A DNA stretch of 64,000 nucleotides from an uncultured Christensenella sp. (GTDB lineage: Bacteria > Bacillota > Clostridia > Christensenellales > Pumilibacteraceae), in contig CAJTLV010000006.1 in the NCBI GenBank assembly GCA_910577435.1, forward strand, positions 990-64,989, read 5' to 3'. Both the position numbers and the translations under genes were made by a program. The notes beneath the pieces are model-generated. The model made no database searches. It was given only the letters and a program-made list of their open reading frames with translations, and was not told the DNA's origin. Positions within the stretch are counted from its first letter, which is position 1. Each line of letters opens with the position of its first letter. This document shows positions 9,183 through 17,818 of this stretch, in pieces.

Positions 9183-9902
9183 ATGTTAATTAAAAAATTT
9201 GAAGTCGATAAAGTCAAGTATGGTTTAAAGAATACCAATACAAAAATTTATGCATGTCTTGTACAAGTAGATGCTAGTGACAGTATTGCTTCTGTTATAA
9301 AAGAAATTGCCGATAATAGCTGGATATCAAAATTGGGTATCGTAGATCAAGTAGCATATGACGCTAGAATGCAAGCTACTATTCAACATATCATGAACGA
9401 TTGTATGATATTTAATAATTCAAAACCAACTGGACAATATGATTATAGTGTAGTGGGAGAATACATTGTCTCAAAAGAAGGACGTCAAACTTTAATTTCA
9501 CAGTTTGGACATAGATTTGTTCCGCTTGCTGAATTGTGGAAAGAAAAAGAAATAGGTAATCCAGGTTTTGATTATCATAGTGAATCTACAACACAGATAA
9601 TAATATTCGGAGAAGCAAAATATAATGCGACAAATAATCCATATACAACAGCGATTAATCAAGTCGAAAAGTTTATTACAAAAAAGAAAGATAGCAAAGA
9701 ATTATCCGATTTGCAGAAATTCGTTTCTAAAAACGCTGTCACAAATTTTTTACAATCAAATAAAGGATTTTCAATAGCTTTTTCTATAAAATCAGATAAT
9801 CCGTTAGCAATTTTAGATAATGCCATTCTGTCTAATAAAATTGTTCAAATCACCAAATATGATGAGTTCTACATAATAGGAGTAGTCATTAATGATAAAT
9901 AA
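9183..9902 (+). CDS. HamA-like PD-(D/E)xK nuclease (Hachiman-type defence)
   Basis: 239 aa. A PD-(D/E)xK-like core is visible: D130 in NPGFDYHSES and E144-A-K146 in IIIFGEAKYN, separated by a beta-strand-like hydrophobic stretch. This layout and the downstream helicase match HamA (DUF1837) of Hachiman systems, in which HamA is a DNase restrained by the helicase HamB until damaged or phage DNA is sensed. The start has an AAAAGGA motif about 12 nt upstream. The gene overlaps the helicase gene by 11 bp. AbpAB-type nuclease/helicase systems are an alternative family assignment that only a profile search would settle. Confidence 0.65.
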   Translation: MLIKKFEVDKVKYGLKNTNTKIYACLVQVDASDSIASVIKEIADNSWISKLGIVDQVAYDARMQATIQHIMNDCMIFNNSKPTGQYDYSVVGEYIVSKEGRQTLISQFGHRFVPLAELWKEKEIGNPGFDYHSESTTQIIIFGEAKYNATNNPYTTAINQVEKFITKKKDSKELSDLQKFVSKNAVTNFLQSNKGFSIAFSIKSDNPLAILDNAILSNKIVQITKYDEFYIIGVVINDK

Positions 9903-12210
9903 TATTACTGAAGAAAATATCGATGAAATATTGCAAAAAAATATTACATCGTTTTATATTAATGGTCCATTAGACAATATGGTAATGGAAGAAATTGCAT
10001 ATTGCAAAATGTATTTTAATGAAATTTTTTTAAAGTACGAGCAAGAGTTGCTTTATGCAATGGGTATGTTTTTTAAAATTGATAAACCTACAACTCTTTT
10101 TGAAAAATCGATAGATATTTTCCGGGAAGCTATAAAAGATAAATATGGTTATTACTACACACCAGATCAAACGCTCATACGGAAAAACATTGACCAGTCT
10201 CTTTTCTATTCCTTTTCTGCGCCTACTAGTGCAGGTAAATCTCATGTGTTTCGTAATATAATCAAAGAAGCAACCAAAGACATAGTAGTAATTGTTCCTT
10301 CGAGAGCATTAATAAGTGAATATTATTTAGCTATTATCGAAATGGTTTCCAAAGATGTCCTAGTTTTGACATTTGTAGATGATATAAATAAATTAAAAGT
10401 AAAAAGGCGTATATTTATTTTAACTCCCGAAAGAGCATCGGAGTTGTTTAAATACAAGAACGTATTTACCATAGAGCTATTTTTGTTTGATGAAGCTCAA
10501 ATAACAGAAGAAAAGATTCGCGGATTGAAGTTTGATGCGTTAGTAAGGCGTGTAATTAAAGAATTCCCAGAGGCAAAAAAAGTATTTGCGCATCCGTTTA
10601 TTGAGAATCCTGAAGTTCATTTCAAGAAGCATAATATAACAGAAAACAGACATAGGAATAGTTTTAAAGAAAAAACGATAGGACAATTATTTTATTATAG
10701 TGATAATGGACATTATTACTTATATTCTCCTTATGAAAAAGCAAAACGGATTTCGCCAGTTAGACAAGATGATGCAATATTAAATAGTATTCTACAAAAA
10801 AATGGAACTGTATTGATTTATATCACTAAAACTAAAATTTATAATTTAAAATTTTTAGATGAATTTGAAACAATAATTAACGCAGTCCCGGAAATTAAAG
10901 ATCAAAACGCTTTATCTTTAATAGAAGAATTGAGGAACTATTTAGGTGCAGGAAAAACCGAGCGGGGCAAACAATCACTTTTAATAAATCTTATGAAGCA
11001 AGGAATTGTGTTGCACCATGGTTCTGTGCCACTTAAAGGAAGACTAATTATTGAAAAATTTATCAAATCTGGTTATGCGAGAATTTGTTTTGCGACATCC
11101 ACTCTATTGCGTGGAATAAATATGCCTTTTGATGTTGTCTATATTGATAATTTTAGAAATATGACAGCATTAGATTTCAAAAATTTAATTGGACGCGCCG
11201 GGCGTACAAGCGAAGACCACCACTTAAATGTCGGATATATTTGTTGCAGTAAAGACAACATAAATAAAATTATATCTCGAATTAATGAATCATGCAAACT
11301 ACAAGATGTTAATAATTTGGATGCTCCTATAGCTAATGCGGATGACGATGAAAAAGATATTGTAGAGGCCATACAAAAAAATGAATTTATAGACGAATTA
11401 AATATTCCCAAAGTGCAGTTTGAGCGACTGGAAAAGAATAATAATATTCATAGTATTGTTAGTAGTTTGATCGAGTTACTCATTCCCAATGGCTATCCTA
11501 TCTCGGGTGAGGAGTATGTTAATCTGCCGCAACTGAAACGCAATGAAATTAAGGATTGTTTTGCTACTGTTTATGTCTCGAGTTTGAGAAATCAAGAATT
11601 GACTCCCCAAGAAAAAAGTGTATTAAGCACGAGTTTACATATTCTGCTTTGGCGTATACAAGGAAAATCGTTTAAGGAAACCGTTCAGCTTCGATATAAT
11701 TACATAACACACAAAAAGGAACAACAGCAAATATACAAAGATTATGAGTCAAACAAGATTAGTTTTGAAGAACAAAAATCAAGATTAAACGATTTGACAA
11801 TTCAGTATACTCAAATAGCGTTTACTCTTCCCAATAAAAGTATGGGGCGAGCATCTTTATTTCCTAAAAACACACCAATAGAGCAATGTGATTATGATCG
11901 TCTTATTTATGATACATATGATTATTTAGATAAAGTAATTTCATTATCGATAACAGATCCAATAATTGCTGCATTAGAAATTTACTATCAAAGCACTAAA
12001 GACTTGCGAGCAAGAGCATTGCAAAACTATTTAAAATATGGAACGAACAGTCGATTCGAAATTATGCTTTTGCGTTATGGTTTTGATTTTGAAGATTTTG
12101 ATTGGTTGACGCCTTGCATTAATTCAATTTCTGAAGATGGTATTGAATTTAACGACAATATTAAAGTGTTAACTGATGAGCAATATAGGCAAATAGAGCG
12201 CTATATTTAA
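9892..12210 (+). CDS. HamB-like superfamily 2 helicase (Hachiman-type defence)
   Basis: 772 aa Ski2-like SF2 helicase: motif I SAPTSAGKS (109-117), motif II DEAQ (200-203), then VLHHGSVP, FATSTLLRGINMP and LIGRAGR, the motif IV-VI set typical of HamB/COG1204 proteins. The C-terminal third is helical without a recognised domain. It is translationally coupled to the HamA-like nuclease (11-bp overlap) and shares its strong promoter. The proposed role is to sense and unwind DNA and to control the nuclease, from knowledge of Hachiman. The AT-rich base and codon use contrasts with core genes near 30 kb, consistent with transfer. Confidence 0.75.
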   Translation: MINNITEENIDEILQKNITSFYINGPLDNMVMEEIAYCKMYFNEIFLKYEQELLYAMGMFFKIDKPTTLFEKSIDIFREAIKDKYGYYYTPDQTLIRKNIDQSLFYSFSAPTSAGKSHVFRNIIKEATKDIVVIVPSRALISEYYLAIIEMVSKDVLVLTFVDDINKLKVKRRIFILTPERASELFKYKNVFTIELFLFDEAQITEEKIRGLKFDALVRRVIKEFPEAKKVFAHPFIENPEVHFKKHNITENRHRNSFKEKTIGQLFYYSDNGHYYLYSPYEKAKRISPVRQDDAILNSILQKNGTVLIYITKTKIYNLKFLDEFETIINAVPEIKDQNALSLIEELRNYLGAGKTERGKQSLLINLMKQGIVLHHGSVPLKGRLIIEKFIKSGYARICFATSTLLRGINMPFDVVYIDNFRNMTALDFKNLIGRAGRTSEDHHLNVGYICCSKDNINKIISRINESCKLQDVNNLDAPIANADDDEKDIVEAIQKNEFIDELNIPKVQFERLEKNNNIHSIVSSLIELLIPNGYPISGEEYVNLPQLKRNEIKDCFATVYVSSLRNQELTPQEKSVLSTSLHILLWRIQGKSFKETVQLRYNYITHKKEQQQIYKDYESNKISFEEQKSRLNDLTIQYTQIAFTLPNKSMGRASLFPKNTPIEQCDYDRLIYDTYDYLDKVISLSITDPIIAALEIYYQSTKDLRARALQNYLKYGTNSRFEIMLLRYGFDFEDFDWLTPCINSISEDGIEFNDNIKVLTDEQYRQIERYI

Positions 12211-12254
12211 AAATAGTGATACGTAATTAAGTAATATTTTCTATAGTTAAAAAG

Positions 12255-12302
12255 AATCCGAACCAATATTGAGACGTAAACATCTCGTAATAGGTTCGGA
12301 TT
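12255..12302. terminator. Hairpin after the Hachiman-like pair
   Basis: Outer stem AATCCGAACC (12255-12264) with GGTTCGGATT (12293-12302), and a weaker inner GAGA/TCTC stem. A hairpin with the same outer arm (AATCCGAAC) occurs at 63070-63107. Confidence 0.65.
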
Positions 12303-12326
12303 AATTCTTTACTTGAAATATACGAT

Positions 12327-12366
12327 AAAGGCGAATCCGTCTCCTAATGGAAACGGGTTCGCCTTT
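12327..12366. terminator. Terminator between convergent helicase and RloC-like genes
   Basis: AAAGGCGAATCCGT (12327-12340) pairs with ACGGGTTCGCCTTT (12353-12366) with one G-T pair. It is A-rich before and T-rich after, so suited to stop transcription from either side. Confidence 0.75.
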
Positions 12367-12411
12367 AACTTGTTTGGTGAACTGCCTCCAAACTATGTCG
12401 AACCTTTTATT

Positions 12412-14637
12412 TCATTTAATAGCGTCGATTTGGCCCTTATATTTTGAGTTCATAAATTCAACTATAGTATCACAAGCGCTAATCAAGATATCTGCTGAAT
12501 AAGGCGGTTGATTTCTTAATTTACCGTGAGATAAATCTTGACATATAGAATAAATATAAGCATTTTTAGAAAGTATCTCGTCACTAGAAATATAATTTTC
12601 AATGCCTAATTCTGGATATTCAAACTGGCAAACGGTTTCTATAACATGCCTAATTGAGTTGGCTGTAGTATGAGTCGGTAAAGCTTCGCGACGCGCTATC
12701 CTTACAATGTCCGTTAAATGGCTTTCATATGGCATTAACAATCTTGAGTCGATCTTATCGATTTTTCCGGGAGTAATAACGAAAGCTTTTTCGAGAATAT
12801 GGTTTCTCGTAATTATGCTTAAAAACTCCATGTTGTGCGTAAATACCCAAATTCTCTCGTGTGAGGTTATACCAAACGTGTTTTTTATATCACGCAATGA
12901 TTGTGCGACCATATAAACATAATGGAAATCCATGCTTGAGATTGGATCATCAATAATAAAGAAAAGTTTATCATAATCGAATTCGCGCTCAACTAATAAA
13001 TGGGTCGTTGATAGATAGTAACAATATGCAACAATGCTCTTTTCTCCATCGCTTAAAATACGAGAAGCATTAGGTCCAACAGTATTTCCTAGAAATCTAA
13101 TCTGAAAGGATTCTTTATCTATTGTATATTTCCCATCAAAAAATAAGTTGAGAAAAGAGGTTAAAGTCGAATACACTTTATCGCGTTTGCTAACTTTTAC
13201 TTGTTCTTCTTTTTCTCGAATGCTATTTCTGAGTTCATTTAATTTAGACTGTAGTATGCTAGCTTGTGTAAACTTATCCTTTAATGCTATGCCGCATTCT
13301 AAATATTTAGCTTTGCATAATTTTCGTCTTAAATTTAAGCGCTCTTGGTTCGTGTCATTTTTCGTGCGATTAATTGCTTCAATAATAGATGCATTATTTT
13401 TATAAATAGTTTGTACTGTATATAAATACTTTTCCAAAAGTTTAACCTTATCCTTCCCATTGTCAAAGGTTAAGACAAGATTATCTATTTTAGCATTAAG
13501 TAATTCACATATATCGGTAAAGTATTTAAGGTGTTCTCCTCCTATATCTACGCTATCAAGATTGTAATCTACCAAAGATGGGAAATAACCTTTTAATTTT
13601 GTTAATTGAGCTTGTGCGTTTCCAATTTGATTGTTTCCGTTTTCGATAGCTTTTATAATTGACCTAAGCTTCTTTATGTATGAATCAAGCTTCGCTATAG
13701 TTTGAGCTTCTTTGTCGGTCCTATAGTCAGAATAGAGTTTAATTAACCGTAATGCTTGCTCATCAAAAGGTCTTTGACAAAAAGGGCAAGCAGTATTATT
13801 TGGACTGATTATGTCTAATCCATTTTCTATAAATTCTCGATTCTCCTTGTAGTATTTTACAAATTCTTCATCCCATGCTGATTTAGAATAAGCCGTATTA
13901 AATTCATCTATGATTTCACTTAAATAGCTTGTGTCTATATCGAATTTGGGAATAGAAATATCAGCTATATTTTCAGGTATTGTCCGTAGTTTTTCCAATT
14001 GCTCTAAAGTTTGTTCATAAGTTAATACGTCTTCAAATGTTTTATGTTTCTCTAATTCAATTCGTGATATTAGCGACATTTCATTAGTATTACTTACAAC
14101 TCCAGCACTTCGCAAATCATTTTTAGCTTGATTTATCGACTTCTCTATAGCTTTATTTAATAATTCTAATTCGGTAACCAGTTTAGCTTCTTGAGCTTTT
14201 TCGGCAGATAAATCAATTTGGGTTTTACCAAGTATATACCCCTCAATATTTCCATTTGGCGAATAATTATTGGGCTTTATATTATCTTCAACGTAATCGC
14301 TGTTAAAAGTGTGAAAAATAAGCCCTAAATCATTATTTATATTTGCAACCTTTCCGCGTTCTAAGTGAATAGATAATTGCTTTACGGACTCGTTATTTTT
14401 AATGCCAAACGATAGACTTCCATTGTTTTTTTCGAGAGTTAACAAGTCGTTTGGGGTAGTATCGGGCAACTCCGTTAATCTAAACGTGCGACTGATAAAT
14501 GATTTTCCTGTTCCATTAACAGCATAGAATATTGCCTTATTGGATTCTACTTCATGTGAGAAGTTTATTTTATTGCTATCAAAATGAGGCCCGATATTCT
14601 CTACATTTAAAGAAATAGTGAATTCATTTTTTGACAT
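12412..14637 (-). CDS. RloC/PrrC-like AAA ATPase with zinc hook and putative anticodon-nuclease domain
   Basis: 741 aa of the AAA_13 type. Walker A is AVNGTGKSF (39-47). Coiled-coil arms flank a zinc-hook motif CPFC (C284, C287). The ABC signature region ILSDGEKS and Walker B FFIIDDPISSMD follow in the second half. The C-terminal region shows R663-x3-E667 and a later H704 (LSHG), matching the Arg-Glu-His spacing of PrrC/RloC anticodon nucleases, which cleave tRNA after DNA damage or phage takeover. The ATPase call is firm; the tRNase activity is inferred. It has its own promoter and is convergent with the helicase gene. Confidence 0.75.
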   Translation of the reverse strand: MSKNEFTISLNVENIGPHFDSNKINFSHEVESNKAIFYAVNGTGKSFISRTFRLTELPDTTPNDLLTLEKNNGSLSFGIKNNESVKQLSIHLERGKVANINNDLGLIFHTFNSDYVEDNIKPNNYSPNGNIEGYILGKTQIDLSAEKAQEAKLVTELELLNKAIEKSINQAKNDLRSAGVVSNTNEMSLISRIELEKHKTFEDVLTYEQTLEQLEKLRTIPENIADISIPKFDIDTSYLSEIIDEFNTAYSKSAWDEEFVKYYKENREFIENGLDIISPNNTACPFCQRPFDEQALRLIKLYSDYRTDKEAQTIAKLDSYIKKLRSIIKAIENGNNQIGNAQAQLTKLKGYFPSLVDYNLDSVDIGGEHLKYFTDICELLNAKIDNLVLTFDNGKDKVKLLEKYLYTVQTIYKNNASIIEAINRTKNDTNQERLNLRRKLCKAKYLECGIALKDKFTQASILQSKLNELRNSIREKEEQVKVSKRDKVYSTLTSFLNLFFDGKYTIDKESFQIRFLGNTVGPNASRILSDGEKSIVAYCYYLSTTHLLVEREFDYDKLFFIIDDPISSMDFHYVYMVAQSLRDIKNTFGITSHERIWVFTHNMEFLSIITRNHILEKAFVITPGKIDKIDSRLLMPYESHLTDIVRIARREALPTHTTANSIRHVIETVCQFEYPELGIENYISSDEILSKNAYIYSICQDLSHGKLRNQPPYSADILISACDTIVEFMNSKYKGQIDAIK

Positions 14638-14675
14638 AATAGCTACTCATCCTTTGAACTAATAGATTACATTTT

Positions 14676-14704
14676 ATTATAACAAATAAAAGTTAATAAG
14701 TCAA
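14676..14704 (-). promoter_or_regulatory. Promoter of the RloC-like gene
   Basis: On the minus strand TTGACT (14704-14699), 17-bp spacer, TATAAT (14681-14676), about 40 bp before the start codon. Confidence 0.75.
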
Positions 14705-14723
14705 AACCTCTATATCAGTTTCC

Positions 14724-14966
14724 GAATTTTGCCTTTTCGGCTGTGGTGGGTGGCACAGCTAAAAGCATTAAGTCAACGGCAAAAAATATTGTTGAAAACT
14801 TTTAGATAGCATTAAGTCGGGCTCGTAAAAGAGCTTGACTTTTTCTTTTAACACAATATTTTGTTGCTTCTCGTTGACTTAATGATGAGCTGTATTTTCA
14901 TTTGTTCTTTTCTTTCACTTTTACCTGTGCTTTGTTTGTTGTTGCCGAAAAGGCAATATAAATTCG
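14724..14966. repeat. Long nested, bulged palindrome
   Basis: Successive inverted arms converge on one centre: GAATTTTGCCTTTTCGGC (14724-14741) with its complement at 14944-14966 (small bulge); CATTAAGTCAACG (14766-14778) with CGTTGACTTAATG (14872-14884); an AATATTGT/ACAATATT pair inside; and a central AAGTC-GCTC/GAGC-GACTT hairpin (about 14814-14841). The structure ends just before the ribosome binding site of the 89-aa gene. No ORF within it is convincing. Confidence 0.7.
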
Positions 14967-14980
14967 GAGGTAAATCCAAA

Positions 14981-15250
14981 ATGAAAGAAGCAAGTGCAAA
15001 TGTAGAGAACGAAGTAAGAAAATACTTCCTTGCCGAATTCTCTCTCTATGACGGTGAATATGAGATTATATTCAACATTGTAGATATTAACTTCTTCGCC
15101 GAAACGATTACGGTAGCTATAACAAGGTGTGGAAAAATTACGCAAGACACATTCCCGTTACTCCGCAACAAAGCCGGTAAACTTTATTTCGAGTTTGGTA
15201 GATTCTACGAAAACAAAATCAAGCTCGACGATTTCGAGGAGGTTTTGTAA
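14981..15250 (+). CDS. Small hypothetical protein of a mobile element (89 aa)
   Basis: I chose the internal ATG because GGAGG lies 10 nt upstream (14967-14971); the longer open frame back to 14861 runs through the nested palindrome and encodes an unlikely hydrophobic leader. The protein (MKEASANVENEVRKYFLAEF...) is acidic and beta-rich by eye, with no motif I recognise. It is 1 bp from the next gene, which looks like a sigma-like HTH protein. The pair resembles accessory genes of clostridial integrative elements. Function unknown. Confidence 0.7.
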   Translation: MKEASANVENEVRKYFLAEFSLYDGEYEIIFNIVDINFFAETITVAITRCGKITQDTFPLLRNKAGKLYFEFGRFYENKIKLDDFEEVL

Positions 15251-15251
15251 T

Positions 15252-15875
15252 ATGAGCAACAACAGAATTCTTAATTTCGATGTTCTCCAAGAAGAAATAA
15301 ATCCGAATAACGTAATAACCATATCCGAGTTATTGGCATTTTTACAAACACGGTTTTTAATAAGCTATATGGGAAACCGCATGCAAAAGATATATGCCGA
15401 CTTGTACGCAGACATAAAACATAAAAACGATATAAACCATGTATTCAGCGACGGTTACGATTTGGTACACGAAGGAGCTTTGTATCTTTGCGAACACTAC
15501 GGAAAGCATATAAACGACGTTATAGGTTATTTCAATAAAGGCAAAGCAATTACGGTAAGGATAGCCTGCATCAGAAAGATGATGAAGCTCATAAACAGAG
15601 ATACACGAGATTATTTCCGTCATACCGACATAGACAATATTACAGCAGAGAATGAACCGTTGATTGAAATGAGAGAAGAAATCAATAATGACTATACCCA
15701 ATGCGACGAGATAGTAGAAAACCTTAACTTGACGGACAATATGAAACTTGCGCTCGAATGTCGAATGGCAGGATTGAGTTATCCCGAAATAGGCCGAATA
15801 CTCGAAAGAGCACAATCGACGGTGTTTGAATATTTTATAAAAATGCGACAAAGATATACGGCGATATATGGGTGA
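15252..15875 (+). CDS. Sigma-70-region-4-like / HTH protein of a mobile element
   Basis: 207 aa from the ATG just after the upstream stop codon. The C-terminal part (LTDNMKLALECRMAGLSYPE, then IGRILERAQSTVFEYFIKMR) reads like a sigma-factor region 4 or LuxR-type HTH in which a cell is committed to recognise a -35-like site. The middle contains a helical segment like those of phage and conjugative-element sigma-like regulators. It probably controls genes of the acquired element. No anti-sigma partner is seen. A terminator-like stem follows. Confidence 0.55.
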   Translation: MSNNRILNFDVLQEEINPNNVITISELLAFLQTRFLISYMGNRMQKIYADLYADIKHKNDINHVFSDGYDLVHEGALYLCEHYGKHINDVIGYFNKGKAITVRIACIRKMMKLINRDTRDYFRHTDIDNITAENEPLIEMREEINNDYTQCDEIVENLNLTDNMKLALECRMAGLSYPEIGRILERAQSTVFEYFIKMRQRYTAIYG

Positions 15876-15893
15876 AAATATAGCAAAATACTT

Positions 15894-15914
15894 TATCGCT
15901 ACTAATCAGCGATA
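15894..15914. terminator. Weak terminator-like hairpin
   Basis: TATCGCT (15894-15900) and AGCGATA (15908-15914) form a 7-bp stem after the HTH gene, between convergent genes. Confidence 0.4.
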
Positions 15915-15996
15915 TAATATATAAGAAAAAGCATTCAGCGGAAACAAAGCTGTTGAGAAGATTTTAACTCCTAAAATCATTTATCAAAAATAACTT

Positions 15997-17601
15997 TTAA
16001 CCCCAAGACTTTCCAAATAGCTCATTACCATTAGGCCCCAATTCTAAAATCTTATTATTTATTAACATGTTCGTCGCGTCATTTGAGTATGAAGTTTGTT
16101 TATCTAACGATATGATAACTTGTTTTCCACATGCCATATAAAGAGATAAAATTCTTTCTAAAGCGTCATCGGCAATTTGTTTTAGCACGATAGAATCGTG
16201 TACTATAAGAGGCAATTTTGTTAAAGACGCAACAGCCAAGTCAAAAACGATAAGCCCTTTATAAGACCGTCCTGTTCCAGTATCATTTGGAGTAAAGAAA
16301 TTATACGAATCTTTTTCAAAGGAAATTAATGGCGCATTTGCTTTGCCAGAATAAATACTATCGTTTATTTGTTCCATAGCCGCATTTATTTGATTAGCCA
16401 TAATTGTAAATTGTTCTATTTCTATCTCTCTTAAGCGTTTCTCATCAGAAACTTTATTCTCTTTCAATTGCTCAAGCTGGATGAATCTCTCATTCAAACA
16501 TTTTAACCTGTCTATTTCTTTTAATAATTCAGCGTGTTTTCTAAGGATGTTTTTAGATAGATTTGGATTTTGAATGAGATCTTTTAGCTCCGCCTCATAT
16601 TGTTCAATCAGATGATTTATATCTGACAATTCTAAAGTTAATTGCCGATGCAATTCTTGTAGTTCTTCTTTAAATACTTGCGAAATTTGATTATGAAAAT
16701 TTTCAATTTTAGCGATTTCATCTATGTTTGCATCTGGAAAGAATCGTTTCAATTCTTCAATGGACTCTTTAGATAAAGAAAACTCATATGAATAATTGTC
16801 GGAAATAGATTTTAATTTAGATACTATATTGCTACGCATTCTACGAGCTTTAGACAAATCACTTTTTATGTTAAGAGCTTTTTCAGAAATTACTGCATCA
16901 CAATCGAGGAGTCCTTTTTCGAGATTATCGGACAAACAAGAAAGTTCACTCTCTAATTTTGAAATTTCTTTAACATTTCTTTCATATTCTCTTTTACCTA
17001 TCTTATCGATATATGCCAAAGCTTGAGCTTTTTTATAAGCTTTTAGTCTATCGGACGAAAGTGCAGCTTGCTTTGCAACATCTTCTATAATTGAATAAAA
17101 GTTAAAAAGTTTTAATAATGCATATTTTGCTTTCTTGGGCTTTTCGCCATTTACATAGCTCAAAGGGCGCTTTTCATTGCAGTTCTCTTTTCCATAAACA
17201 CGTATATATCTACCAACGGCATCCCTAAAATTTAAACTCGGTAAGTCAAGTTTATAGTAGCTATTTAACCAATTCCGATAATCGGCAATATCTAGTCGAG
17301 TAATCTTCCCATAATCTTTATTGCATTTCCAAACAATATTCTTTTCTATATTATTGCGAGCGAAATAGTAGTTTTCGCCATCGCCACTGAAAGTAAAGAA
17401 AATGTCGTGTTGTCCTACATTTTGGATTATATCATTTGATGAAGAATAAGTATCCCCACCTAGCACAAAATCCACAATTAATAAAAAAGTAGATTTACCA
17501 ATTGAATTATCACCAATCTCGGTACCTAACACTACGTTAAGTCCCTTGTGAAATATAACCCTTTTTTGGTGAAATTTTTCACAATAAATTTCAAGCAACA
17601 T
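15997..17601 (-). CDS. ABC-three-component (ABC-3C) system ATPase, DUF2326-like
   Basis: 534 aa from the ATG at 17601-17599, which overlaps the MC6-like stop codon and has AAGGAG upstream; the open frame extends 9 codons further without a ribosome binding site. SMC/RecN-like layout: P-loop GTEIGDNSIGKST near residue 30, long coiled coils with LExEL-type heptads in the middle, and a C-terminal head containing GLIVFDLAVASLTKLPLIVHDS. These features match the DUF2326 ATPase of ABC-3C conflict systems. It is the last gene of a seven-gene minus-strand run. ATP-driven sensing or loading on nucleic acid is inferred from the family. Confidence 0.75.
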   Translation of the reverse strand: MLLEIYCEKFHQKRVIFHKGLNVVLGTEIGDNSIGKSTFLLIVDFVLGGDTYSSSNDIIQNVGQHDIFFTFSGDGENYYFARNNIEKNIVWKCNKDYGKITRLDIADYRNWLNSYYKLDLPSLNFRDAVGRYIRVYGKENCNEKRPLSYVNGEKPKKAKYALLKLFNFYSIIEDVAKQAALSSDRLKAYKKAQALAYIDKIGKREYERNVKEISKLESELSCLSDNLEKGLLDCDAVISEKALNIKSDLSKARRMRSNIVSKLKSISDNYSYEFSLSKESIEELKRFFPDANIDEIAKIENFHNQISQVFKEELQELHRQLTLELSDINHLIEQYEAELKDLIQNPNLSKNILRKHAELLKEIDRLKCLNERFIQLEQLKENKVSDEKRLREIEIEQFTIMANQINAAMEQINDSIYSGKANAPLISFEKDSYNFFTPNDTGTGRSYKGLIVFDLAVASLTKLPLIVHDSIVLKQIADDALERILSLYMACGKQVIISLDKQTSYSNDATNMLINNKILELGPNGNELFGKSWG

Positions 17602-17818
17602 AATGCAGAATTTCTCCTTGTTCATCATATGTAATTTTATTTAACGCATATAGACAGTCCAATGCATCTAAAAAATCTTCAATTGTTTTATAATGATTAA
17701 GAGTTTTTTTATACAAAGCTAACGGCGTGGAATCGGCGATTGAAAGTTCAGATAAGATCGGAACAAACTTGCTTAATATACTTTCATCATAGTTAATTAT
17801 TTTATTCGGAAATTTCAT
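17591..17818 (-). CDS. ABC-three-component middle component (MC6-like)
   Basis: A 75-aa protein (MKFPNKIINYDESILSKFVP... then EDFLDALDCLYALNKI). The opening PNKIINYxESI and the closing LDxLYALxKI pattern are what I recall for the MC6 middle component, a winged-helix-like adaptor linking effector and ATPase. It lies exactly where expected, between the HNH effector (17-bp overlap) and the DUF2326-like ATPase (11-bp overlap). The tight overlaps imply coupled translation and fixed stoichiometry. Confidence 0.75.
   Translation of the reverse strand: MKFPNKIINYDESILSKFVPILSELSIADSTPLALYKKTLNHYKTIEDFLDALDCLYALNKITYDEQGEILHYVA

Noticed and set aside
14724..14966. Retron msr-msd or integron attC site
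   Set aside because: The nested arms recall both, but there is no reverse transcriptase or integron integrase nearby and no attC core sites were recognised.
14861..14980. Longer start for the 89-aa gene with a hydrophobic leader
   Set aside because: The extra 40 codons run through the nested palindrome and lack a ribosome binding site; the ATG at 14981 has GGAGG.
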